A stretch of 28,936 bases of DNA from AA29 sp041481445 (GTDB lineage Bacteria; Acidobacteriota; Vicinamibacteria; Fen-336), in contig JBGPBV010000077.1 of the NCBI GenBank assembly GCA_041481445.1, positions 1-28,936 of the forward strand. The letters run 5' to 3'. The notes beneath the pieces are model-generated. The model saw only the letters and a program-made list of their open reading frames with translations. It made no database searches and had not been told where the DNA came from. This document shows positions 16,020 through 22,725 of the stretch, piece after piece. A program made the position numbers and the translations under genes. How positions within the stretch are numbered: the stretch's first letter is position 1; the number at the start of each line of letters is the position of its first letter.

Positions 16020-16973
16020 ATGAGCGAGATCTACTCGACCGCCCACAGCCCGATCACGGACCCGTCTCTCCACGCCTGGGGCTGGGAGATCGCCGTCTAC
16101 CTGTTCCTCGGCGGCTTCACCGCGGGAATCATGATCCTGTCCGGCTGGGCGCTCTGGCGGGGCCGCCGCAACCACCGCGCGCACGCGACCTTCTCGCTCG
16201 CCTCGAGCGGCCTCTTCACGCTGGGGCTGGGGACGATCTCGCTGGGGATGCTCGCCCTCTTCCTGGACCTCGAATACAAGCTGCACGTCTGGCGGCTCTA
16301 CGTCACGATGAAGCCCTGGTCTCCGATGTCGTGGGGGGCCTGGATCCTGCTGCTCGTCTATCCCGTGCTCCTGGCCGGGATCCTGCTCGATCCGCCGCGG
16401 CCTCTCTTCGGCGTCGCGCCCGCCCTCGACGCCTGGTCGCGTCGCTGGTCCGCCGACCTGCGCGTGCGGCGCGCCATCGGGTTCGTCTCCATCGCGACCG
16501 GCGTGGCCCTGGGCCTCTACACCGGGATCCTGCTCTCCGCGCTGGGCGCCCGGCCGCTCTGGTCGAGCGCGCTCCTGGGTCCGCTCTTCCTCGTTTCGGG
16601 TCTCTCGACCAGCGCCGCCTTCGCTCACTGGGCCTCGCCCGAGCCGGGGGAGCGCGAACAGATGGCCTGGCTCGACAACCTGTTCCTGACCGTCGAGCTG
16701 GGCCTCATCGCGTGCCTGCTGATCGGTCTCGTCTCCGCGACGGAGGCCCACGCGGAGGCGGCGCGGCTGCTCCTGGGCGGACCCTACACCGCCGTGTTCT
16801 GGGTGGGGGTGGTGGGGCTCGGCATCGTCCTGCCTCTCGTCATCCAATGGCTCGCCGTCACCCACCGCATCGCCCATACGCCGGTCGCCCCGGTCCTGGT
16901 CCTCCTGGGTGGGCTCGCCCTGAGGTTCGTGATCGTCTCCGCGGGCCAATACAGCCATTGGCCGCGCGTGTGA
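16020..16973 (+). CDS. NrfD/PsrC-type quinone-interacting membrane subunit
   Basis: The 317-residue protein is strongly hydrophobic, and I count eight membrane segments (for example VYLFLGGFTAGIMILSGWAL, WILLLVYPVLLAGILL, VFWVGVVGLGIVLPLVIQWL), as in PsrC. The N-terminal WGWEIAVYLFLGGFTAGI and the final LALRFVIVSAGQ are family hallmarks. It would exchange electrons with the quinone pool and anchor the catalytic and FeS subunits on the periplasmic face. The ATG at 16020 is 4 bases after the previous stop. Whether the complex reduces its substrate or oxidises it cannot be told from sequence. Confidence 0.92.
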   Translation: MSEIYSTAHSPITDPSLHAWGWEIAVYLFLGGFTAGIMILSGWALWRGRRNHRAHATFSLASSGLFTLGLGTISLGMLALFLDLEYKLHVWRLYVTMKPWSPMSWGAWILLLVYPVLLAGILLDPPRPLFGVAPALDAWSRRWSADLRVRRAIGFVSIATGVALGLYTGILLSALGARPLWSSALLGPLFLVSGLSTSAAFAHWASPEPGEREQMAWLDNLFLTVELGLIACLLIGLVSATEAHAEAARLLLGGPYTAVFWVGVVGLGIVLPLVIQWLAVTHRIAHTPVAPVLVLLGGLALRFVIVSAGQYSHWPRV

Positions 16974-16987
16974 GGACGGAGGATTCG

Positions 16988-17521
16988 ATGGCCACGACGA
17001 TCCCACACCGGGCGCAGCCCTACACGAACCCCTACCTGGCCGGCATCGGCCTGGGCCTCGTGCTTCTCGCCGCCTTCGTGACCATGGGCCGGGGGCTGGG
17101 GGCCTCGGGAGCGTTCTCGGCCTTCGTGGCCTGGGTCGCGAACGGCGTCGCGCCGGGCTACGTGGCGCGCAGCGAGTATCTCTCGCCCTATATCGGTGAC
17201 GGCTCCTCGCACCCCCTCAAGGCCTGGCTCGTCTTCGAGGTGGTGGGGGTCTTCGCGGGGGCGCTCCTGTCCGGCCTGCTCGCCGGTCGCGTGAAGCGCA
17301 CGATCGAGAAGGGCCCGCGGGTGTCGAACGGCGTCCGGCTGTCGCTCGCCTTTGCCGGCGGCATGCTGATGGCGATCGGCGCCGACCTGGCCCGAGGCTG
17401 CACGAGCGGCCAGGCCCTCACCGGCGGAGCGCTGCTCAACGCCGGGAGCTGGGCCTTCATGATGTGCGTCTTCGGCGGCGCCTACGCCGTCGCCTGGTTC
17501 CTGAGGAGGGAATGGACATGA
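16988..17521 (+). CDS. YeeE/YedE-family half-transporter, subunit A
   Basis: The 177-residue membrane protein has about four hydrophobic segments and the family signature GADLARGCTSGQALTGGALL with Cys138. In the YeeE/TsuA family this type of cysteine passes thiosulfate through the membrane; Cys160 is a second one in a later helix. It is about half the length of full YeeE and is followed at once by a second half protein, whose start codon overlaps its stop as ATGA. The ATG at 16988 follows GGACGGAGG. A role in moving thiosulfate or a related sulfur species is inferred from the family and the operon. Confidence 0.87.
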   Translation: MATTIPHRAQPYTNPYLAGIGLGLVLLAAFVTMGRGLGASGAFSAFVAWVANGVAPGYVARSEYLSPYIGDGSSHPLKAWLVFEVVGVFAGALLSGLLAGRVKRTIEKGPRVSNGVRLSLAFAGGMLMAIGADLARGCTSGQALTGGALLNAGSWAFMMCVFGGAYAVAWFLRREWT

Positions 17522-18117
17522 GCGCGCCTCTCTTCAAGTACGGCCTGTTCGGCGACGAGGCGAGCCTGCTGGTCGCCTTCGCCATCGGGATCGGCTTCGG
17601 GTTCTTCCTGGAGCGGGCGGGCTTCGGCAGCGCCCGGAAGCTGGTGGCGCAGTTCTACCTGACCGACCTCGCCGTCTTCAAGGTGATGTTCACCGCGATC
17701 GTGACGGCGATGCTCGGCCTGACGTACCTGGCGTGGATGGGAGCGCTCGACCTGTCGCTCGTGTACCTCGTGCCGACCCATTGGGCGGCGCAGGTCGTGG
17801 GTGGTCTGCTGCTCGGTGCGGGGTTCGTCATCGGCGGATACTGCCCGGGCACGTCCCTGGCAGCGATGGCCACCGGCCGCGTCGACGGGCTCGTCTACGT
17901 GCTCGGCATCCTCGCGGGCACCATGAGCTTCGCGGCTCTCTTTCCCGTGCTGCGCGGCCTCTATCTGGCCGGCGACGCCGGCGCGAAGACGCTTCCCCAG
18001 CTCTTCCACCTTCCGCACGGCCTTGTCGTGTTCGCCGTGGTCCTGATGGCGCTGGGCGGCTTCTATGGCGCGGGGGTGATCGAGGGCCGATCCCGTGCCG
18101 GGGAGGAGAGAGGCTAG
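17518..18117 (+). CDS. YeeE/YedE-family half-transporter, subunit B
   Basis: The 199-residue membrane protein has about five hydrophobic segments. It carries the other half of the YeeE/YedE signature, GFGFFLERAGFGSARKL near the N-terminus and GGYCPGTSLAAMATGRVDGL with Cys109. Together with the preceding gene it would complete a two-chain transporter. The ATG at 17518 is chosen over the one at 17512 because it overlaps the upstream stop (ATGA) and lies 8 bases after AGGAGG; the alternative is too close to it. It is followed by the rhodanese-like gene after 2 bases. Confidence 0.88.
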   Translation: MSAPLFKYGLFGDEASLLVAFAIGIGFGFFLERAGFGSARKLVAQFYLTDLAVFKVMFTAIVTAMLGLTYLAWMGALDLSLVYLVPTHWAAQVVGGLLLGAGFVIGGYCPGTSLAAMATGRVDGLVYVLGILAGTMSFAALFPVLRGLYLAGDAGAKTLPQLFHLPHGLVVFAVVLMALGGFYGAGVIEGRSRAGEERG

Positions 18118-18119
18118 CC

Positions 18120-18770
18120 ATGCGTTGGCGGTGGGGGAGTCTTTCCGTGAACCAGAAGCTGGGCGTGGGAGCCCTCGGCCTCGGCTTCGTGGCCCTCTTT
18201 GCCCAGCCCGGCCGCGGCAGCGTCGTCACCCTCGACGTCAAGGAGCTGGCCACGATCATCGACACGGAGGGCGACCATGTCACGGTGGGGGAGCTGGCGG
18301 GCTGGATCGTCGCCGGGCGTTCGGACTACCGATTGATCGACCTCCGTACCGACGAGGAATACGCCGCGTACCACATCCCGAACGCCGAGAACGTGACATT
18401 GACGGGATTGCCGGACGCGCCCCTCGAGCGCAACGAGAAGATCGTCCTCTATTCGGAGGGAGGGATCCACGGCGCCCAGGCCTGGATGCTGATGCGGGCC
18501 AGGGGCTACGCGAGCACCTACACGCTCAAGGGCGGGCTCGACCAGTGGAAGGAGGACGTCCTCTTCCCGGCCCTGGCCGAGAACGCGACGCCGGCCGAGC
18601 GCGCACGCTTCGAGCGGGCGGCCGCGAGGGCGCGCTTCTTCGGCGGCTCGCCGCGATCGGGCGCCGGCGTCGCGATCAAGGCCTTGCCGGACATGCCGAA
18701 GGTCGAGGCGCCGGCGGTCCCTGCCGGGGGCGCTCCCGCGGCGCCCAAGAAGAAGAAGGAAGGCTGCTGA
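18120..18770 (+). CDS. Membrane-anchored rhodanese-like protein lacking the catalytic cysteine
   Basis: The 216-residue product has one N-terminal membrane segment (LGVGALGLGFVALFA, about 14-28) and a rhodanese-homology domain (about 55-145) with DYRLIDLRTDEEYAAYHIPNA and a final YTLKGGLDQWK. At the active-site loop, where rhodaneses have Cys, it reads VLYSEGGIHG, so Ser112 replaces the sulfur-carrying residue. Its only cysteine is Cys216, the last residue, after a Pro/Ala/Lys-rich tail (PKKKKEGC). It is probably periplasmic and may act as a binding domain with a flexible sulfur-accepting tail; this is inference. The ATG at 18120 follows GGGAGGAG. It is the last clear gene of the sigma-54 operon. 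Confidence 0.88.
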   Translation: MRWRWGSLSVNQKLGVGALGLGFVALFAQPGRGSVVTLDVKELATIIDTEGDHVTVGELAGWIVAGRSDYRLIDLRTDEEYAAYHIPNAENVTLTGLPDAPLERNEKIVLYSEGGIHGAQAWMLMRARGYASTYTLKGGLDQWKEDVLFPALAENATPAERARFERAAARARFFGGSPRSGAGVAIKALPDMPKVEAPAVPAGGAPAAPKKKKEGC

Positions 18771-18797
18771 TCGGCGAGAACGCATAGGCGAAAGCCG

Positions 18798-18881
18798 ATG
18801 GACGATGAGGCGAAAAAGTATTGGTGCCCGGTCTGCCGCCGCGGCTATCGTTTCTTCTTTCGAGGGCTGCCGCGCGCGTGA
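18798..18881 (+). CDS. Possible 27-residue C-x2-C microprotein
   Basis: A short frame begins with ATG at 18798 and stops at 18879-18881. It encodes a basic/aromatic peptide with WCPVC near its middle and RRGYRFFFRG after it, resembling half of a zinc ribbon. The Shine-Dalgarno is weak (AGGCGAAAG). It lies in the 143 bases between the rhodanese-like and dehydrogenase genes. It may equally be a chance frame. Confidence 0.25.
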   Translation: MDDEAKKYWCPVCRRGYRFFFRGLPRA

Positions 18882-18913
18882 CGTTCCACGGCGTCCACCA
18901 GCAGGGGAATCGA

Positions 18914-20032
18914 ATGAAGACCATCGAAGGCGTAGTCGAGACGGGCGGGCCCTCGCCCGCGCGCGACACCCGGGGCCTGGCGCCGGCGACGATGGAAGCG
19001 CTCGTCTATCACGGCCCGGGGAAGCGAGCCTGGGAGAGCCGGCCGAGGCCCGAGGTCCGGGAGACGACGGACGCCGTCGTACGGATCACGACTTCGACGA
19101 TCTGCGGGACGGACCTTCACATCCTGAAGGGCGACGTTCCGAGCGTCACCGACGGCCGGATCCTCGGCCACGAGGGAGTCGGGATCGTGGCGGCGGTGGG
19201 CGCCGCCGTGTCGGGCTTCCGCCCCGGCGACAAGGTGCTCGTCTCCTGCATCACGTCCTGCGGGAAGTGCGACTTCTGCAAGAAGGGGATGTACTCGCAC
19301 TGCCGCGTCGGCGGCTGGATCCTCGGCAACACGATCGACGGGACCCAGGCCGAGTACGTTCGGATCCCCCATGCCGACACCAGCCTCCATCCGCTCCCGC
19401 CCGGGGCGGACGAGGAGGCGATCGTGATGCTCAGCGACATCCTGCCGACCGGTTTCGAGTGCGGCGTTCTCAACGGGCAGGTGAAGCCGGGTGACACCGT
19501 CGCCATCGTGGGGGCCGGACCGATCGGCCTCGCCGCGCTCCTCACCGCCCAGTTCTATTCGCCCTCCGAGATCGTGATGATCGACCTGGACGAGAACCGG
19601 CTGCGGGTGGCGAGCTCCTTCGGCGGCACGAAGGCGGTCAACAGCACGGACGGAAAGGCAGTGGAGAAGGTGCTGGGCCTGACCGGCGGCGCGGGCGTGG
19701 ACGTGGCCATCGAGGCCGTCGGGACCGCCGCCACGTTCGACATCTGTCAGTCGATCCTGGCCCCGGGAGGCCGTCTGGCCAATGTCGGCGTTCACGGCAA
19801 GCCCGTGGAGCTCCACCTGGAGAAGCTGTGGGCCCACAACATCACGCTGACCACGCGGCTCGTCGACACGGTCACGACACCCATGCTTCTCAAGGTGGTG
19901 CAGTCGGGACGGCTCCAGCCCAAGAAGCTGGTGACGCACCGCTTCCGGCTGCCGGACGTCATGAAGGCGTACGACACGTTCGGCAACGCCGCCAAGGAGA
20001 ACGCCTTGAAGGTGATCCTCCAGGGCGCCTAG
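18914..20032 (+). CDS. Zinc-dependent alcohol dehydrogenase (MDR superfamily)
   Basis: The 372-residue product has the catalytic-zinc residues Cys64 (TICGTDLH) and His86-Glu87 (GHEG). A structural zinc site is formed by Cys116, Cys119, Cys122 and Cys130 (SCGKCDFCKKGMYSHC), and the NAD(P) motif is GAGPIG at 200-205. It resembles the medium-chain secondary alcohol/isopropanol-type dehydrogenases; the substrate is unknown. The ATG at 18914 follows CAGGGGAA, but adds 26 residues before the family's usual start (MEALVYHGPGKRAW, ATG at 18992). The shorter form is possible, though 18992 has no good Shine-Dalgarno. It may be read through from the sigma-54 operon or have its own promoter. Confidence 0.9.
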   Translation: MKTIEGVVETGGPSPARDTRGLAPATMEALVYHGPGKRAWESRPRPEVRETTDAVVRITTSTICGTDLHILKGDVPSVTDGRILGHEGVGIVAAVGAAVSGFRPGDKVLVSCITSCGKCDFCKKGMYSHCRVGGWILGNTIDGTQAEYVRIPHADTSLHPLPPGADEEAIVMLSDILPTGFECGVLNGQVKPGDTVAIVGAGPIGLAALLTAQFYSPSEIVMIDLDENRLRVASSFGGTKAVNSTDGKAVEKVLGLTGGAGVDVAIEAVGTAATFDICQSILAPGGRLANVGVHGKPVELHLEKLWAHNITLTTRLVDTVTTPMLLKVVQSGRLQPKKLVTHRFRLPDVMKAYDTFGNAAKENALKVILQGA

Positions 20033-20057
20033 CCGCGGGATCGCGAGGAGACCAGGC

Positions 20058-20474
20058 GTGCCAGTGTCCGTCGACGACGAAACCGGCGTTCTCCGCGCGG
20101 AGGCGGGCACGAGGCCGCCGACGAAGGCGTTCCCGAGCCTGGCCCGGGACTTCCCGAACATGCTCTTTCTCATCGCCGACGGCAAGGTCGTGCACGCCAG
20201 TCGCAAGGGTGACCAGGTGCTGGGCACCCGCCGCGAGGAGTCGTGTCGAGGCTGCGAGGTCTTCCAGTTGGTGGCGGTGGCCCCCGAATGCCTGGACCTC
20301 GGCCAGGAGATCCTTCGGCGTCGGTCACGGGGCGAAGAGGTCCCGCCGGCCGACTACGCGCTGCTGACGCGGGACGGCCGGAGGATCGAGGGAGTCCTCA
20401 CGAGCGAGCTCATCGAGCGCCAAGGCCGGCGGGAGCTGCTCGGGATCTTCACCGACAAGAAACGCCAGAGCTAG
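20058..20474 (+). CDS. Small PAS-like protein with a C-x2-C pair
   Basis: The 138-residue soluble protein looks like a single PAS fold: NMLFLIADGKVVHASRKGDQVLG at the start, YALLTRDGRRIEGVLTSELIERQGRRELLGIFTD at the end. It has no output domain. Between these are Cys63 and Cys66 (SCRGCEVF) and Cys78 (PEC), which could bind a metal or act as a redox switch. The GTG at 20058 follows GCGAGGAG. It lies 25 bases after the dehydrogenase stop and is probably co-transcribed. A small sensor partner of a regulator is possible; no partner is evident. Confidence 0.7.
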   Translation: MPVSVDDETGVLRAEAGTRPPTKAFPSLARDFPNMLFLIADGKVVHASRKGDQVLGTRREESCRGCEVFQLVAVAPECLDLGQEILRRRSRGEEVPPADYALLTRDGRRIEGVLTSELIERQGRRELLGIFTDKKRQS

Positions 20475-20496
20475 GGTTGGCCAGTCTGGCCGCCCC

Positions 20497-20826
20497 TCAG
20501 ACCTCGCGCTCGCGACCCGCGATCAGCTCGGAGCGGTGGTGGTCCCGGCGATCCAGGATCTCGGAGGACGAGCGCAGCGCCCCCGAGTCCTCTTCCTGGA
20601 CGCCGTAGGCACGCCCGACCTCGTCCACCTCGTTCGGGTCGGGGGCAGGCGTGGTCCTACCGGGCGGGTCGTCACCGGCGTATTCACTCTCCAGGACGCT
20701 CTGGTCGGGATCCTCACCGCGGACGTCCGGTGAGGCCCCGTCAAGCTGCCCGCGCCACATGGCCTCGGCGGCAAGAGCAGTGAGCGAACGCTCATGCGGT
20801 TCGGGAACGGATTCGTTTCTGCTCAT
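20497..20826 (-). CDS. DUF6335-like hydrophilic stress-type protein
   Basis: The 109-residue, very acidic and hydrophilic protein ends with VDEVGRAYGVQEEDSGALRS followed by a RRDHHRSEL segment. This resembles the conserved C-terminal part of DUF6335 proteins known from cyanobacteria and other bacteria, whose function is unknown. The first half is likely disordered. The ATG at 20826 has a strong GAGGAGGGAG Shine-Dalgarno. It overlaps the stop of the RaiA-like gene as ATGA, so the two are translationally coupled. The coupling suggests a stress or stationary-phase role, but that is inference from the neighbour. Confidence 0.78.
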   Translation of the reverse strand: MSRNESVPEPHERSLTALAAEAMWRGQLDGASPDVRGEDPDQSVLESEYAGDDPPGRTTPAPDPNEVDEVGRAYGVQEEDSGALRSSSEILDRRDHHRSELIAGREREV

Positions 20827-21284
20827 CGTCTCCCTCCTCGTGCCGGACTGACCCCACGTGGGGGCAATCGACGCTGTGGCCCGGGCGGTGGAGGCCGCCG
20901 CGGCCTTGTGGGCGGAATGCCCGCGTGTGGCCAGCGGTCCACTCGATCCGTCGCCTCCGGTGGTGGGCCGTGCCCGTTGCCGTCGCCGCCGTCCAGGGCC
21001 AGGTCCACCCGCTTGGCGAGCTGCCTCGCGGCTCGAGCCACGGCGGACTCGAACCCGCCGTTGAGCGCTTCGGCATGGATGCCGTCGCCGCTCCGCTGCA
21101 GCCACGCTCGCATACGGCATCGCTGATCGACGCCTCCGAGCGGGTTGAGCGGCTCCGACAGGCGTACCGTGACCTTCCGCAGCCTCGGGCCGAAGCGGCT
21201 GAGGGTCAGCAACACGCGCCTCACCACCTTCCCGCGCAGGACGGCGGAGAGGCCGACGTCGGCGCGCGTCACGTCGATCCTCAA
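20823..21284 (-). CDS. RaiA/HPF-like ribosome-associated-type protein
   Basis: The 153-residue product has a small alpha/beta domain in residues 1-100: IDVTRADVGLSAVLRGKVVRRVLLTLSRFG, then VTVRLSEPLNPLGGVDQRCRMRAW and AVARAARQLAKRV. This is the pattern of short HPF/RaiA-like proteins that bind or resemble ribosome-hibernation factors. The C-terminal 45 residues are Pro/Arg-rich and probably disordered. The predicted start is TTG at 21284; a GTG at 21272, preceded by AGGATCGAC, is an alternative. It is divergent from nhaR and is the first gene of a two-gene operon with the DUF6335-like gene. Confidence 0.72.
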   Translation of the reverse strand: MRIDVTRADVGLSAVLRGKVVRRVLLTLSRFGPRLRKVTVRLSEPLNPLGGVDQRCRMRAWLQRSGDGIHAEALNGGFESAVARAARQLAKRVDLALDGGDGNGHGPPPEATDRVDRWPHAGIPPTRPRRPPPPGPQRRLPPRGVSPARGGRR

Positions 21285-21391
21285 GACCCCGCCGGCGCCA
21301 TGGATGCGCTCCCTTCGCCGACTTCAGTCTGGGACCTGGCCGGGACGGGGGTCCAATACTTCTTCGCGTGGCGAAGCATAGGGGAGGAGCG

Positions 21392-22297
21392 ATGTATGCT
21401 CCCCGCGTGGAGATCAACCACCACCATCTCTTTCACTTCTGGACGGTGGTTCGGGAGGGCGGCGTGACGCGGGCGAGCGAGAAGCTGCACGTCTCGCAGC
21501 CCACCATCAGCGGTCAGCTTCGGGAGCTGGAGGAAGCGCTCGGTGAGAAGCTCTTGGCCCGCTCCGGGCGCACGGTCGTGCTCACCGATATCGGCCGAAC
21601 CGTGTATCGCTTCGCGGACGAGATGCTCAGCCTCGATCGCGAGCTGCTGCAGGCGGTGAAGGGTCGGCCGACGCGTCCGGGAAGGCTCGCGGTCGGCGTG
21701 ACCATGGTGGTGCCCAAGCTGGTCGCCTACGAGATGCTCGAGCCGGCCTTGCGGCTGCCCGAGCCGATCCAGCTGGACTGCGTGCACGAGAGGCCGGAGC
21801 GCCTGCTCGCCGAGCTCGCCATCTACGGCCTCGACGTGGTGCTGGCGGACGCCCCGGCGCCGCCCGCGGTCAAGGTGCGAGCCTACAGCCACCTCCTCGG
21901 CGAGTGTGGGGTGTCGGTGTTCGGGACGGAGCGGATGGCGGCGGCCCACCGCCGGGGCTTCCCGCGTTCGTTGGACGGGGCGCCGTTCCTGCTGCCGAGC
22001 GAGGACTCGGCGCTGCGGCTCTCCCTCGAGGAGTGGTTCCAGAAGCAGCGGGTCCGGCCGCGCGTGGTGGGGACGTTCGAAGACAGCGCCCTGCTCGATG
22101 CCTTCGGCCAGGCCGGTGCGGGGTTGTTCGCCATGCCCTCCGCCATCGAGGCCGAGGTGCGGCGGCAGTACCGGGTCCGGGTGATCGGGAGACTCGACTC
22201 CGTCCGGCAGCGCTTCTACGCCATCACGGTCGAGCGGAAGCTCCGCAACCCGGCCGTGATCGCCATCTCCGAGCGCGCGCGGGCACTCTTCGGCTGA
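21392..22297 (+). CDS. nhaR: LysR-family regulator NhaR
   Basis: The 301-residue protein has the NhaR-type N-terminus, INHHHLFHFWTVVREGGVTRASEKLHVSQPTISGQLRELEEALG. The short 'N-H/Y-L-F/Y-F-W' opening separates NhaR from other LysR proteins. The effector domain also matches NhaR section by section (LLAELAIYGLDVVLAD, LLGECGVSVFGTE, EDSALLDAFGQAGAGLFAMPS). In enterobacteria NhaR activates nhaA in response to Na+. No nhaA is present here, but an ArsB/NhaD-type transporter lies 2.4 kb downstream. The ATG at 21392 follows GGGGAGGAG. The start at 21407 (GTG) would give the usual shorter N-terminus and cannot be excluded. Confidence 0.87.
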   Translation: MYAPRVEINHHHLFHFWTVVREGGVTRASEKLHVSQPTISGQLRELEEALGEKLLARSGRTVVLTDIGRTVYRFADEMLSLDRELLQAVKGRPTRPGRLAVGVTMVVPKLVAYEMLEPALRLPEPIQLDCVHERPERLLAELAIYGLDVVLADAPAPPAVKVRAYSHLLGECGVSVFGTERMAAAHRRGFPRSLDGAPFLLPSEDSALRLSLEEWFQKQRVRPRVVGTFEDSALLDAFGQAGAGLFAMPSAIEAEVRRQYRVRVIGRLDSVRQRFYAITVERKLRNPAVIAISERARALFG

Positions 22298-22313
22298 GAG
22301 GCCCGGTTCCGCG

Positions 22314-22344
22314 CCCGCCCTCGTCCCCCGGATACGTGGGCGGG
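22314..22344 (+). terminator. Hairpin downstream of nhaR
   Basis: CCCGCCC at 22314-22320 and GGGCGGG at 22338-22344 form a perfect 7-base stem around a 17-base loop, 17 bases after the nhaR stop. There is no T-tract. Confidence 0.28.
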
Positions 22345-22423
22345 AGCCTATGGGTGGCCAGGAAAGAACGTATTGGTCTTATTGCCGGCGGGGGGCCAAA
22401 CTGGGCTCTGCAGGAGGCCTCCA

Positions 22424-22672
22424 ATGATGAACTTCGCTTCGACAACGGGTGCCGTTGTCGCGTTGTCCGCCGCCGCCTTGTCGGTGGTCTGCGCCTTGTT
22501 CGTTCCCTACGCCTATCCGTGGCCGAGCGTGGCCTGGGCGCTCCTGGCCTGCGCGGCCGTCATCTCGGTGGCCAAGAGGTCCGCTCCCCCGAGTCCCTCG
22601 ATGAGCGACGTCATCAACGATGTCGAAGGGGAGCCGGCGCGGGCGCCCGCGTCGAGCCGCCCGGTCGCGTAG
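22424..22672 (+). CDS. Small two-helix membrane protein
   Basis: The 82-residue product has two hydrophobic helices (TTGAVVALSAAALSVVCALF and PSVAWALLACAAVISVA) joined by a short loop, and a hydrophilic tail. The ATG at 22424 lies 6 bases after AGGAGG, which is strong support for a real gene too small to recognise by family. It lies between nhaR and the secreted repeat protein, 53 bases before the latter. No function can be given. Confidence 0.68.
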   Translation: MMNFASTTGAVVALSAAALSVVCALFVPYAYPWPSVAWALLACAAVISVAKRSAPPSPSMSDVINDVEGEPARAPASSRPVA

Positions 22673-22725
22673 AGCCGTCTCGCGAGCGAAACCGTCGCGA
22701 GGGTCCGTATGAAAGGCGATGACGT

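Noticed and set aside
18120..18770. Annotating the rhodanese-like gene as an active thiosulfate sulfurtransferase
   Set aside because: The catalytic Cys is replaced by Ser112, so standard rhodanese activity should not be claimed.
18831..18851. TTGGTG and TATCGT as a promoter before the alcohol dehydrogenase
   Set aside because: The two hexamers are only 9 bases apart, which is incompatible with a sigma-70 promoter.
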